DNA from: Deltaproteobacteria bacterium
GTDB lineage: Bacteria; Desulfobacterota; Binatia; UTPRO1
Length of the DNA stretch: 64,000 bases
Reading direction: 5' to 3'
NCBI GenBank assembly: GCA_020852955.1
Contig: JADYZW010000006.1
Coordinates: 1-64,000 of the forward strand
Shown here: piece after piece, positions 24,541 through 33,673 of the stretch
Numbering within the stretch: position 1 is the first letter of the stretch
How the letters are laid out: every line of letters begins with the position of its first letter
Notes under the pieces: generated by a model
The model's input: the letters and a program-made list of their open reading frames with translations, nothing else
The model's database searches: none
Told to the model about the DNA's origin: nothing
Position numbers and translations under genes: made by a program

Positions 24541-25743
24541 ATGACGCGTCGTTGGCGTTCGTTGGCGGTGGCTGCCGCGCTCGTCGTCGCTGCGGGAATC
24601 GTCTACCGCGCGCTCGGCGATCGGAACCGCGAGACGCCGCGCTGGCGCACCGAGACGGTGACCCGCGGCGACCTCGTCGCGAGCGTCACCGCGACGGGCA
24701 CAGTGAATCCAGTGAAGACGGTCCAGGTCGGCACCTACGTCTCCGGCCCGATCCAGGCGATCGACGTCGACTTCAACTCCTCCGTGACCAGAGGACAGCG
24801 GGTCGCGAAGATCGACCCCCGCCCGTTCCAGCTGCGCGTGCAGCAAGCCGAGGCCGAGCTCGCGAACGCGCGCGCCGCCCTCGCCAAGGCGCGGGCGGAC
24901 CTCGCGTACAAGACGGCCAACCTCGCCCGCAACCGCGCGCTCGCGGCCCAGGGCATCGTCGCGGCGGACGCGGTCGACGTGCTCGCCAGCGCCGTCCAGC
25001 AGGCACGCGCCGACGTCGCCCTCCAGGAGGCGCAAGCGCAGCAGGCCGGGGCGAAGCTCGAGGAGGCGCGCGTGAACCTCGGCTACACCGACATCGTGTC
25101 GCCCGTCGACGGGGTCGTCGTGTCGCGCAACGTCGACGTCGGCCAGACCGTCGCCGCGAGCTTCCAGACGCCGACCCTCTTCGTGATCGCCGAGGACCTC
25201 ACCAAGATGCAGGTGAACGCCAACGTCAGCGAGGCCGACATCGGCGCGGTGCGCGCCGGCCAGAGCGCCACCTTCGACGTCGACGCCTATCCGGAGCGGA
25301 CGTTCACGGGCGTCGTTTCGCAGGTGCGGAACTCGCCGCTGAACGTCCAGAACGTGATCACCTACGACGTCGTCATCGACGCCGCGAACGCCGACCTCGC
25401 GCTCCGACCCGGCATGACCGCGAACGTCGACATCGTGACCGACCGCCGCGCGGGCGTCCTGCGCGTGCCGACCGCGGCGCTGCGCTTCCGCCCGCCGGCC
25501 GAAGAGGGCGCAGCGGCCGCGGCATCCGCCGGCGCCGCGGTCTGGCGCCTCACCGACGGCGCCCCGGAGCCGGTGGCCGTCGCGCCGGGCCTCTCCGACG
25601 ACAGCTATACCGAGGCGCGCAGCGACGCGCTGCGCGAGGGCGACGCGCTCGTCGTCGGCATCGAGCGCCGGAGCGACGGGTCCGCGCAGACGACGCAGCG
25701 CCCGCCCGGCTTCGCCCTGGGCGGCGGAGGACGGCGGCGCTGA
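24541..25743 (+). CDS. MacA-like periplasmic adaptor (HlyD family)
   Basis: 400 residues. An N-terminal membrane anchor (about 6-22) is followed by lipoyl-like half motifs (PIQAIDVDFNSSVTRGQRVA and DIVSPVDGVVVSRNVDVGQT) around a coiled-coil hairpin (about 95-175), a beta-barrel and membrane-proximal domain. It pairs with the MacB-type ATPase and permease encoded immediately downstream to form a tripartite ABC exporter. ATG 24541 was chosen because the hydrophobic anchor follows directly. Confidence 0.92.
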   Translation: MTRRWRSLAVAAALVVAAGIVYRALGDRNRETPRWRTETVTRGDLVASVTATGTVNPVKTVQVGTYVSGPIQAIDVDFNSSVTRGQRVAKIDPRPFQLRVQQAEAELANARAALAKARADLAYKTANLARNRALAAQGIVAADAVDVLASAVQQARADVALQEAQAQQAGAKLEEARVNLGYTDIVSPVDGVVVSRNVDVGQTVAASFQTPTLFVIAEDLTKMQVNANVSEADIGAVRAGQSATFDVDAYPERTFTGVVSQVRNSPLNVQNVITYDVVIDAANADLALRPGMTANVDIVTDRRAGVLRVPTAALRFRPPAEEGAAAAASAGAAVWRLTDGAPEPVAVAPGLSDDSYTEARSDALREGDALVVGIERRSDGSAQTTQRPPGFALGGGGRRR

Positions 25744-25744
25744 G

Positions 25745-26494
25745 ATGGCCGCGGCGGCGGGTGGCGCTCCCCTCATCGAGACGGTCGGGCTGGCGCGGCG
25801 CTACGCGCTCGGCGACGCAACCGTGCACGCGCTCGTCGACGCCACGCTCCGCATCGACGCGGGCGAACTGGTCGCGATCGTCGGTCCGTCGGGTTCGGGG
25901 AAATCGACGCTGATGAACCTCCTCGGCTGCCTCGATCGCCCGACGGCCGGCGTCTACCGCCTCGACGGCCGCGAGGTCGGCGGCCTCGACGGCGACGCGC
26001 GCGCCGAGATCCGCAACCGCCGCATCGGCTTCGTCTTCCAGAGCTTCAATCTGCTGGCGCGGACGACGGCGCTCGAGAACGTCGAGCTGCCCCTCTACTA
26101 CGGCCCGCTGCCGCTCGCCGAGCAGCGGCCGCGGGCGGAGGCGGCGCTCGCCCGGGTCGGCATCGCGCACCGCGCGCACCACGTCCCGAGCCGGATGTCG
26201 GGCGGCGAGCAGCAGCGGGTCGCGATCGCGCGCGCCCTCGTCGGCGATCCCGCCCTGGTCCTCGCCGACGAGCCCACCGGCAACCTCGACAGCAGGACCA
26301 GCGGCGAGATCATGACGATGCTCGTCGAGCTGAACCGCGCGACCGGAGTCACGATGGTGATCGTGACCCACGATCCGGAGGTCGCCGCCGCAACCGACCG
26401 CGTACTCGAGTTCCGCGACGGCCGCATCGTCGCCGACACGCCGGCGGCGCCGCGTCACGGCGCCCGGACGCGCGCGACGAGGGCCGAGGCGTGA
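25745..26494 (+). CDS. MacB-type ABC transporter ATP-binding protein
   Basis: 249 residues. Walker A GPSGSGKST (47-55), Q-loop VFQSFNLL, signature MSGGEQQRVAIARAL and Walker B LVLADEPTGNLD are all intact, with the switch His in IVTHD. This is the LolD/MacB subfamily. It starts one base after the adaptor stop and its stop overlaps the GTG of the permease gene (GTGA), so in contrast to E. coli MacB the ATPase and membrane domains are separate proteins. Confidence 0.95.
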   Translation: MAAAAGGAPLIETVGLARRYALGDATVHALVDATLRIDAGELVAIVGPSGSGKSTLMNLLGCLDRPTAGVYRLDGREVGGLDGDARAEIRNRRIGFVFQSFNLLARTTALENVELPLYYGPLPLAEQRPRAEAALARVGIAHRAHHVPSRMSGGEQQRVAIARALVGDPALVLADEPTGNLDSRTSGEIMTMLVELNRATGVTMVIVTHDPEVAAATDRVLEFRDGRIVADTPAAPRHGARTRATRAEA

Positions 26495-27741
26495 GCGCGG
26501 GTCCCGGCGGCGCGAAGCTGCTCGTCATGACCGCGCGCACGGCCGCGCGCGCGCTCCGGCGCAACCGTCTCCGGTCCGGGCTCACCATGCTCGGCATGAT
26601 CATCGGAGTCGCGTCGGTGATCGCGATGGTGAGCGTCGGCGCCGGCGCCGACCGCTTCGTGCAGCAGCAGCTGGCGAGCTTCGGCACCAACATCGTCATG
26701 GTGATCCCCGGCGCCGTGACCTCGGGCGGCGCGCGCTCCGGCTGGGGCGGCGCGTCGACGTTGACCGTCGCCGACGCGGACGCGCTCGCCCGCGTGCCGG
26801 AGCTCGCCGCGGTCACGTACTCGCGCCGCCAGGTGCTGCAGGTCATCTACGGCAGCGCCAACTGGTCGACGGTCGTCCAGGGCGTCACCGACGAGTTCGA
26901 GCGCGTGCGCGATTGGCAGGTCGCGAGCGGCGGCTTCTTCGGCGAGCGCCACGAGAAGAGCGGCGCCAAGGTCGCGGTGCTCGGCCAGACGGTGGCCCGC
27001 CATCTCTTCGGCCCGGGCCAGGACCCGGTCGGCGCGATCGTCCGCATCAAGAACGTCCCGTTCAAGGTGATCGGGGTGCTCGCGGCGAAGGGGCAGTCGT
27101 CGTGGGGCCAGGACCAGGACGACGTCGTGATGATCCCTTTCTCGACGGCCGAGCGCCGCGTGATGGGCGCCGGCATCCTCGGCACCGTCGAGATGATCTA
27201 CGCGAGCGCGCGCACCACCGCCGACCTGCCGGTCGCCGCCGACGCGATCGCGACCGTGCTGCGCCAGCAGCACCACATCGGGCACGGCCAGGAGGACGAC
27301 TTCACCGTCCGCACCCTCGAGGACATGACCGGCGCGAGCGCCGCGGCGAGCGAGGTCATGGGAAACCTCTTGCTCGCGATCGCGTCGATCTCGCTCCTGG
27401 TCGGCGGCATCGGGATCATGAACATCCTGCTCGTGTCGGTGACCGAGCGCACGCGCGAGATCGGCCTCCGCATGGCGGTCGGCGCGAAGGCCCGGCACAT
27501 CCTCCTCCAGTTTCTCACCGAGGCCGCGGTGCTGAGCATGACCGGCGGCCTGGTCGGCGTCGCGACGGGCCTCGCCGCGACCCATCTCATCGGCCGGCTC
27601 GCGCAGTGGCCGACGGCGCTCGAGCCGGCGTCGCTGGCGGCGTCGTTCCTGTTCTCGGGCGTCGTCGGAATCTTCTTCGGCTACTACCCGGCCTACAAGG
27701 CGTCCCGGCTCGATCCGATCGAAGCACTGCGCTGGGAATGA
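26491..27741 (+). CDS. MacB-type ABC transporter permease
   Basis: 416 residues with the type VII ABC layout: TM1 (about 33-53, GLTMLGMIIGVASVIAMVSV), a large periplasmic MacB_PCD domain (about 55-265), then three TMs in an FtsX domain (LLLAIASISLLVGGIGIMNI, TEAAVLSMTGGLVG, LFSGVVGIFFGYYPAYKASR). It ends with the typical LDPIEALRWE. It works with the preceding ATPase and adaptor in mechanotransmission-type export of peptides, macrolides or lipoproteins. Translation starts at GTG 26491. Confidence 0.94.
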   Translation: MSAGPGGAKLLVMTARTAARALRRNRLRSGLTMLGMIIGVASVIAMVSVGAGADRFVQQQLASFGTNIVMVIPGAVTSGGARSGWGGASTLTVADADALARVPELAAVTYSRRQVLQVIYGSANWSTVVQGVTDEFERVRDWQVASGGFFGERHEKSGAKVAVLGQTVARHLFGPGQDPVGAIVRIKNVPFKVIGVLAAKGQSSWGQDQDDVVMIPFSTAERRVMGAGILGTVEMIYASARTTADLPVAADAIATVLRQQHHIGHGQEDDFTVRTLEDMTGASAAASEVMGNLLLAIASISLLVGGIGIMNILLVSVTERTREIGLRMAVGAKARHILLQFLTEAAVLSMTGGLVGVATGLAATHLIGRLAQWPTALEPASLAASFLFSGVVGIFFGYYPAYKASRLDPIEALRWE

Positions 27742-27786
27742 GGGCGGAAGGCCGCGCGGCGAGCTCGGGCGGCGGCGCGCCGGGCG

Positions 27787-29052
27787 TCAGGCCGCCTGGT
27801 CGCGGCGCTCGGCGGGCGCCACCACGAGCGGCATCCGCACGGCAAACATCGCGCCGCCGCTCGGAGCGCTCTCGATCGCGATCGTCCCGCCGTGGTCGGC
27901 CACGATCTGCCGCGTCACCGACAGGCCGAGCCCGGTGCCGTTCTCCTTGGTCGTCACGAACGGCTCGAAGACGCGTTCGCGCATCTCCGGCGCGACGCCC
28001 GGACCCTCGTCCCGCACCACGACCTCGACGTACGGCCCCTCGGCCGCCTCGGCAGTGGCGCGCGTCTCCACCCAGACGGTCTTGCCGACCGGGCTCGCCT
28101 GGATCGCGTTCAGCACGAGGTTGACGAGCGCCTGCTTCAAGCGCGAGGCGTCGGCCGCGCCGACCGGCAGGACGTCGCCCCGCCGCTCGAGCGTGACCTC
28201 TTTCTTGCGCGCCGACACCTGCAGGAGACGGACGACCTGCTCGACGAGGAGCTCGAGATCGGCCGCCGCGAAGCTCGTGGCCGACGCGCGGGCCATGCCG
28301 AGCAGCTCGTTCAGGAGCCGGGCCACGCGCTGCAGCTCGTTCAACGCGACGACGCGGAGGTCCACCATGACCTCGGCGTCGTCGAGCCGCTCGGGAAGGA
28401 TCTGGAGGAACGTCTGCACGGCGACGAGCGGATTGCGGATCTCGTGGGCGAGCTCGGCGGCGAGCGTGCCCACGGTCGAGAGGCGCGTCGCCTGCTGCAG
28501 CATGCGCCGCGTCTCCGCGAGGGCGGCCGCGGTGCCGGCGCGTTCCGCGAGGAGCGCGAGGTGATGCGCGAGCACCTCGACGGCGTCGACGGCGCGCGCG
28601 TCGTAGGGGTAGCCGCCCGGCTGGCCGCCGACCGCGAGGAGGCCGACCGGGCGCGCGCCGCAACGGATCGGGGCGACCAACCGGGCGCCGGTCGCCGCGA
28701 GCGCGCCGAGGGCGGCGTCGGCCGTACCGATCTCGCCGCGCCGTTGCCACACGACGCCGGCTGCGACCCAGGCGTCGAGCGCGCGCGCGTCGGCGTCCGC
28801 GATCCGGCCGAGGCGCGACTCCCAGGCGCCGTCGGTGCTCCGGCGCCACCACTCGACGTGCGAGGCGTCGATGCCCGTGGCGACCTCCGTCGAGAGGACG
28901 CTCACGATCGCCGCCGGCTCGGACGCCTCCGAGAGCGCGCGCAGCGTCCGCGCCAGCCAGGCCGATCCGGCGGGGTGCGGCGCGGCGCGGCGCGCGAGCC
29001 ACGCGAGCAGTCCGATGCTCGCGATCAGGAGCAGGACGACGGGAATCGACAT
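27787..29052 (-). CDS. Sensor histidine kinase with GAF-like domain
   Basis: 421 residues: one N-terminal TM (3-20), a GAF-like sensor region (about 35-170), a HisKA domain with phospho-acceptor H203 (LAHEIRNPL), and HATPase_c with N-box NLVLNAIQAS, DEGPGVAPE and GTGLGLSV. It autophosphorylates and passes phosphate to a response regulator, but none is encoded next to it, so it is an orphan here. Start ATG 29052 is preferred; GTG 29076 would add 8 residues. Confidence 0.92.
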   Translation of the reverse strand: MSIPVVLLLIASIGLLAWLARRAAPHPAGSAWLARTLRALSEASEPAAIVSVLSTEVATGIDASHVEWWRRSTDGAWESRLGRIADADARALDAWVAAGVVWQRRGEIGTADAALGALAATGARLVAPIRCGARPVGLLAVGGQPGGYPYDARAVDAVEVLAHHLALLAERAGTAAALAETRRMLQQATRLSTVGTLAAELAHEIRNPLVAVQTFLQILPERLDDAEVMVDLRVVALNELQRVARLLNELLGMARASATSFAAADLELLVEQVVRLLQVSARKKEVTLERRGDVLPVGAADASRLKQALVNLVLNAIQASPVGKTVWVETRATAEAAEGPYVEVVVRDEGPGVAPEMRERVFEPFVTTKENGTGLGLSVTRQIVADHGGTIAIESAPSGGAMFAVRMPLVVAPAERRDQAA

Positions 29053-29342
29053 GGAATATGGGCTCGCCGCGAGCACGAGCTATCGGGCGTGCTGGAGCAA
29101 GCGCCCGGCCACCAGGTCCGGCGCGCCGCGCTCCGGAGCTCCACGCGGCCGAAGTGGCCGATCTCGCGGCGCCACCCGCCGATGCGGCCGTGGCGGGCGG
29201 ACCGCGTGGCGTGTCACGGATGACGCGGCGTGCGCCGCGCTGGCACACACGGCGGGCGCTCGTGGCACAGCGTCACGCGCGACGCGGCGGGCACACGCGC
29301 GCCGGCGGTGACATCCCGCGCGCCAAACCGCATGCGAGCACG
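29053..29342. other. Intergenic region, no gene recognised
   Basis: 290 bases between the divergent histidine kinase and Smr genes. It is very GC-rich; open frames through it lack recognisable similarity. No clear operator or terminator was seen. Confidence 0.5.
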
Positions 29343-29732
29343 ATGCGCCGAACCCCGCGCGCGTGCCATAGTCCGGCGGTGCGCAGCGTCGCCGCATGGC
29401 TCGACCGACTCCTCGCGTGCGGCATCGCCGCCGTCGCCGCGGCGAGCCGGCGGCCTCCCGAGCTCGACCTGCACGGGCTCGGCGTCCGCGACGCCGTCGC
29501 GGCGACCGAACGCTTCCTCGCCGAAGCGCACGCGGACGGCGTCCGCGAGGTGCGCATCGTCTACGGAAAGGGACGCCACAGTCCCGACGGCCGCGGCGTG
29601 CTGCGCGAGGTCGTCCCGCGCTGGCTCGACGGCGCCGGGCGGCGTTGGATCGCGCGCGCCGATCCCGAGCCCGACGCCCGCGGCGAGGACGCGGCGATTC
29701 GCGTCCGCCTACGCGCGGGCGATGAGGGCTAG
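29343..29732 (+). CDS. Smr-domain protein
   Basis: 129 residues. The C-terminal Smr domain shows LDLHGLGVRDAVAATERFL (about 42-60) and RIVYGKGRHSPDGRGVLR, the motifs of MutS2/Smr proteins with nicking or RNA-cleaving activity. The catalytic-type LDLHG and GKGxHS are intact. A hydrophobic segment (about 17-36) precedes it. GTG at 29379 is an alternative start. Its stop overlaps the stop of the convergent small gene in a shared CTAG. Confidence 0.83.
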   Translation: MRRTPRACHSPAVRSVAAWLDRLLACGIAAVAAASRRPPELDLHGLGVRDAVAATERFLAEAHADGVREVRIVYGKGRHSPDGRGVLREVVPRWLDGAGRRWIARADPEPDARGEDAAIRVRLRAGDEG

Positions 29733-30025
29733 AAGTCGCCGTCGACCTGGCCGCCGCCGTCCACGTCGCCGTCGAGCTGGATCCGGACGCGCCCGCCGCG
29801 ACCGCCGCGATGGGGCCGCGGCCGCTGGACCGCACGCTCTTCCTTCTCCTCCTCGATGCGCTCCTCGATGTCGGCGTTCGGCCCCTTGTACTCGTGCGAA
29901 GACTGGTCGGGAACGAGCTCCTTCCCGAACGCGGGCGGAAGGACCTTCTCGCCGGCCCACGCCGGACCGACGGCGATCGGCGCGGCGAGCGTCGCGGCGG
30001 CGACCAGGCTGACGAGTGTCTTCAT
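29729..30025 (-). CDS. Small secreted protein of unknown function
   Basis: 98 residues with a signal peptide (MKTLVSLVAAATLAAPIAVG, cleavage near AWA-GE). The mature part has an acidic Glu-rich stretch (DIEERIEEEKEERAV) and a low-complexity Arg/Gly then Asp/Gly tail. No family is recognised. The signal peptide supports it as a real gene. Its stop codon shares CTAG with the convergent Smr gene. Confidence 0.6.
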   Translation of the reverse strand: MKTLVSLVAAATLAAPIAVGPAWAGEKVLPPAFGKELVPDQSSHEYKGPNADIEERIEEEKEERAVQRPRPHRGGRGGRVRIQLDGDVDGGGQVDGDF

Positions 30026-30142
30026 GGCGGCTCCTCGTCGACTCCCTACGGCCGCGCGCGGGGGCGCGCAACCCTGTCTTTCCTCGGTCCCGCCCTCAAG
30101 TCGCGCTCCGATCGGGCCGACAGTATCCGAGGACCGGGCGCC

Positions 30143-30349
30143 ATGTCCTTGATCTCGATCGCTCTTTCGCTCGTCGCCGTCGCGCTGATGCTGGCGCAAG
30201 TGCGCAGACGCGCCGCGCTCGCGGCGTCGGTCGCGGGTCTCGCCCTCGGCCTCTACCTCCTGCCCGGGCCGGCGCAGGTCGCGGCGCCGCTCGTCGCGAT
30301 CGTCACGCTGGGTCTCCGCGACTCGGTCGCGAGCCTCCGTCCGCGCTAG
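30143..30349 (+). CDS. Small hydrophobic protein, possible membrane protein
   Basis: 68 residues with two hydrophobic segments (LISIALSLVAVALMLAQ at 3-19 and a second near 26-56) around a basic RRR turn. No recognised family and no clear ribosome-binding site. It fills the otherwise empty stretch between the small secreted protein and the crotonase gene, so it may be real but is uncertain. Confidence 0.4.
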   Translation: MSLISIALSLVAVALMLAQVRRRAALAASVAGLALGLYLLPGPAQVAAPLVAIVTLGLRDSVASLRPR

Positions 30350-30420
30350 CCGCCGCGACTTCGCGCCAGCCTCGAGCATCGCGCTCGGCAGGCCCCCTCT
30401 CGAATCCCCACATGCTGGGG

Positions 30421-31173
30421 CTAGACGCCGGCGCCCTTGCGACCCGCGCCTCCGGCGAAGCGGGACGCGCCGCGCTTCGCCTCGTCGAGCACCGCGCGGC
30501 CGAGGCGCGCCTCGATCGCGAGCCCGTGCTCGAGCGGCAGCCCGCATCCAGCGAGCGCGGCGGCGCGGTCCGCGAGGAGCGTCGGCCACGGAAACTTCGC
30601 GAGCGTCTCGGCGAGCTCGAGGGCGCGCGCGAGGTGTCGGCCGCGCGGCACGATCTCGTTCACCAGCCCGATGCGATGCGCCTCGTCAACCGGCACGGGA
30701 CGGCCCGTCATCATGATCTCGAGCGCGCGGCCGAGCCCGACGATGCGCGGCAGGCGCTGCGTGCCACCGTCGATCAACGGCACGCCGAAGCGGCGCTCGA
30801 AGCACCCGAACGTCGAGCCCTCGGCGGCGATCCGCAGGTCGCACCAGCAGGCGAGCTCGAGGCCGCCGGCGACGCACCAGCCCGAGACGGCCGCAATCGT
30901 CGGCTTGCTGGGCGTGAGCCGCGTGAAGCCGAGCGGCCCCTCGTGACGGTCGCGGACCGTGTCGAGCGCCTTCAGGTCGGCGCCGGCGCAGAACGCCTCG
31001 CCGCCGGCGCCGGCGAGAACGAGGATCCGCGCGTCGGCGTCGGCCTCGAAGCGCCGATAGGCGTCGAGGAGCGCCGACGCGACGGCGCCGTTCACCGCGT
31101 TTCGCGCCTCGGGGCGGTTGATCGTCAGGACCGCCGCGGCGCCACGCCGCTCGAAGAGGACCGGATCGCTCAT
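30421..31173 (-). CDS. Enoyl-CoA hydratase/isomerase (crotonase) family protein
   Basis: 250 residues. The oxyanion-hole segment EAFCAGADLKALD and GWCVAGGLELACWCDLRIA (first Glu site) are present. The region around the second catalytic position reads FGCFERRFGVPLIDGGTQRL, the variant common in a large uncharacterised crotonase subgroup, so classical hydratase activity is uncertain. It acts on acyl-CoA substrates. It starts 20 bases after the LLM oxidoreductase stop and is probably cotranscribed with it. Confidence 0.9.
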   Translation of the reverse strand: MSDPVLFERRGAAAVLTINRPEARNAVNGAVASALLDAYRRFEADADARILVLAGAGGEAFCAGADLKALDTVRDRHEGPLGFTRLTPSKPTIAAVSGWCVAGGLELACWCDLRIAAEGSTFGCFERRFGVPLIDGGTQRLPRIVGLGRALEIMMTGRPVPVDEAHRIGLVNEIVPRGRHLARALELAETLAKFPWPTLLADRAAALAGCGLPLEHGLAIEARLGRAVLDEAKRGASRFAGGAGRKGAGV

Positions 31174-31192
31174 CGTCGTACTCCCGCGGCCG

Positions 31193-32188
31193 TCAGAGCT
31201 TCAGCTTGGCGATGACCTGCCGACTGAAGGCCTCGATGAACTCCTTCTGGTTGCGTCCGACGTTGTGGACGTGGATCTCGTCGAAGCCGAGATCGACGAG
31301 CTGCTGAATCTGCTCGCGGTGCTCGTCCATGTCGGGCGAGATGATCATGCGGTGCTTGTAGCTCTCGGGCCGCACCAGCTTCGCGATCTCGGCGAAGTCC
31401 TCCGGCGTCCGGATATCGCCCTTCGGGAACGGCATGCCGCCGTTCGGCCATTGGTCGAGCGCGTACTCGACCGCCTCGTGCTTGGTCTTCGCCCACGACA
31501 TGTGAAGCTGCAGGAGCTTCGGCATCTTCGCCGGGTCCTTGCCGGCCGCGCGCGCGCCCTCCTCGAACTTGCCGAGCAGCATCTTGAGCTTCTCGACGCC
31601 CGCGCCCGGCGTGATGAAGCCGTCGCAATGGGCGCCCGCCCATCTCGCGGCGATCGGACCCGCGGTCGCGACGTAGATCGGCACCGGGTGGTGCGCGTCG
31701 GGCACGGTCCACAGGCGGACCCGCTCCATCTTGAAGAACCGCCCGTCGTCATGCCTCGCGACCTCGCCGGTGAGGAGCTTCTGGATGATGCCGATCGCCT
31801 CCTGCATCATCTTGAGGCGGACGTGCGGCTCCGGCCACGCCGCCGCCATCACGTGCTCGTTCAACGCCTCGCCGGTGCCGATGCCGAGCCAGAACCGCCC
31901 AGGCGTCATCGCCCCCTGCGTCGCCGCCGCCTGCGCCACGACCGCCGGGTGATACCGGAACGACGCGCAGGTCACGCCGGGGCCGAAGGTGAGCGTCTTG
32001 GTGAGCGCGCCGAGCGCCGCCATCCACGACCACACGAAGGCGTTGTGGCCCTGCTTCGGAACCCACGGCTGGAAATGGTCCGCCGCCATCACCCCGCCGA
32101 AGCCGAGGTCTTCGGCGAGCCGCGAGTGGTCGAGGAGCTCGGTCGGATGGAACTGCTCGAGCGCGGCCGCGTAACCGATGATCGCCAT
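31193..32188 (-). CDS. LLM-class, probably F420-dependent oxidoreductase
   Basis: 331 residues with the luciferase-like TIM barrel: AIIGYAAALEQFHPTELLDH at the start, then LAEDLGFGGVMAADHFQPW, LTFGPGVTCASFRYHPAVVA, GRFWLGIGTGEALNEHV and PVPIYVATAGPIAARWAG. This pattern matches the F420-dependent glucose-6-phosphate dehydrogenase-like TIGR03557 group. The cofactor is inferred from family, not visible residues. ATG 32188 was chosen; ATG 32206 is possible. It lies upstream of the crotonase gene on the same strand. Confidence 0.88.
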   Translation of the reverse strand: MAIIGYAAALEQFHPTELLDHSRLAEDLGFGGVMAADHFQPWVPKQGHNAFVWSWMAALGALTKTLTFGPGVTCASFRYHPAVVAQAAATQGAMTPGRFWLGIGTGEALNEHVMAAAWPEPHVRLKMMQEAIGIIQKLLTGEVARHDDGRFFKMERVRLWTVPDAHHPVPIYVATAGPIAARWAGAHCDGFITPGAGVEKLKMLLGKFEEGARAAGKDPAKMPKLLQLHMSWAKTKHEAVEYALDQWPNGGMPFPKGDIRTPEDFAEIAKLVRPESYKHRMIISPDMDEHREQIQQLVDLGFDEIHVHNVGRNQKEFIEAFSRQVIAKLKL

Positions 32189-32310
32189 GGCGGGCAGGTA
32201 TGCCATGCGCCCTCGGCCGAACGAAGGCGTGCGGACAACTTTGTCGCGCCCGCGCGGGACGAGCCCGGGCGCCGCACCCCGCCGGCGCGGCGCCCGTGGC
32301 GACGCCCCGG

Positions 32311-33594
32311 CTACTGCCCCTGCTCGATCAGCTTCGCGACCGTGAACGAGTCCGGAACGGCGCCCGCCGGCTTGTACTGCGTCGCCGACTCCGACCCCTT
32401 GTTGAAGTGCCAGCCCTCGTGTCCCGGCGGCTTCTCGCCGGGGTGCGGCACGTAGGTCGCGTGCATCAACTGCATGTCCACCATCGCCAGACCCGCGTAG
32501 AAGTCCTTTTCCTCGTCGTACTTCGTCGGCGCCCCCGGGAACGCCTGCGTTCGGAACTGGTGGTTGTCGATCCACACCTTCCAGAGCTCGCTGTTGCGGT
32601 CGTAGATGTCGGAGTACGCCACCACGAGCGACTCCTTGTCGATGAAGATGACGCGCTTCCCGTACGCGTACTGCGGGAGCTTCGACACGCCCTCGACGAT
32701 CCACATGCGACGCTTCTCCCAGCTGTCGCACATCAGGTAGTCGGCCGGCGCTTCGCAACGCTTCTGCGGGAAGTGCTCGCCGTGCAGGATGCCGAGCATC
32801 TCCTTCTCGCCGAGGAACTTCCATTCCGACCACGCGATGTGGCCGTTGTAGCCCCAGTACGAGTCGGGGTCGGTGTCCTGTCCGAAGAGCGCGTCGGAGC
32901 GCTGTGCCGTCGAGAGCCGGCGCACGCGGCGGAGCGACGGCACGTAGAGCCACGTGTCGTCCTGCTTCGACGCGTCGACGTAGCGGTATTCGAGCGCGCC
33001 GATGCCCTTCAGGTCGAACGGCGCGATCAGCGGACCGAGGACCTCCTTGAAGCGAATCCCTTCCGGGTTCGGAAGCTCGGGCTTCGGGTCCACGTAGAGA
33101 CGGCTGTTGTAGTACATGCGGCGCGACTCGCCGATCCAGTAGTAGCGCTCGACCTCCATCGGCTTGCCGTTGCCGACCGCGCCGGTCTCCGCCGGGAAAT
33201 CGTACTCGACGAAATCGTCGGTGCCGGGATACGGCCGATACTCGTAGTTCCACACGATCTTGAGCGCGATCTTCGGATCGGCCGGATCGATGGAGGGAAA
33301 AGGCGCGCCGGCGACGTGCCCCTGGAGCGCCAGGCCGTTCTCCGCGAGCTTCACCTGGCTCGCGTACTTCTCGGTGGCCTCTTTGTAGGCCTTCGGCCAC
33401 GCGATCGGCCTCGGGGCGATGATCTTCATCGTCATGCCCTGGTTCACGCACCATTCGATCGCCGGCGAGATCAGGCCCTTCACGTTGGCGACGTTCGACT
33501 TGTCGATCGTATCGCCGGGAGACACGTCGGCGGACGCCGCCGGCACCACACCGAGCATCGCAACCACCACGCTCACGCGCAGCACGTTCACCAT
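32311..33594 (-). CDS. DUF1329 outer-membrane-associated protein
   Basis: 427 residues with a signal peptide (MVNVLRVSVVVAMLGVVP, cleavage near ASA-DV) and a full DUF1329 domain, a LolA/LolB-like lipid-binding fold (YYWIGESRRMYYNSRLYVDP, TWLYVPSLRRVRRL, YWGYNGHIAWSEWKFLGEKEM). Members are exported and often co-encoded with RND hydrophobe exporters or lipid-degradation genes. Here the neighbours on the same strand are an LLM oxidoreductase and a crotonase, suggesting lipid or steroid handling, which is inference. Confidence 0.9.
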   Translation of the reverse strand: MVNVLRVSVVVAMLGVVPAASADVSPGDTIDKSNVANVKGLISPAIEWCVNQGMTMKIIAPRPIAWPKAYKEATEKYASQVKLAENGLALQGHVAGAPFPSIDPADPKIALKIVWNYEYRPYPGTDDFVEYDFPAETGAVGNGKPMEVERYYWIGESRRMYYNSRLYVDPKPELPNPEGIRFKEVLGPLIAPFDLKGIGALEYRYVDASKQDDTWLYVPSLRRVRRLSTAQRSDALFGQDTDPDSYWGYNGHIAWSEWKFLGEKEMLGILHGEHFPQKRCEAPADYLMCDSWEKRRMWIVEGVSKLPQYAYGKRVIFIDKESLVVAYSDIYDRNSELWKVWIDNHQFRTQAFPGAPTKYDEEKDFYAGLAMVDMQLMHATYVPHPGEKPPGHEGWHFNKGSESATQYKPAGAVPDSFTVAKLIEQGQ

Positions 33595-33673
33595 GGAACA
33601 CCTCCCCTCGGTCGTTTTCGCGATCCGAACCAGGTGCGCAGGCGGCTCTATCTAGGAAGGGGCCCGGGAGGTG

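Noticed and set aside
32189..33601. Continuous frame that would fuse the LLM oxidoreductase to an 800-residue protein covering the DUF1329 region
   Set aside because: The DUF1329 gene with its signal peptide occupies that stretch in another frame, and the extension has no domain similarity.
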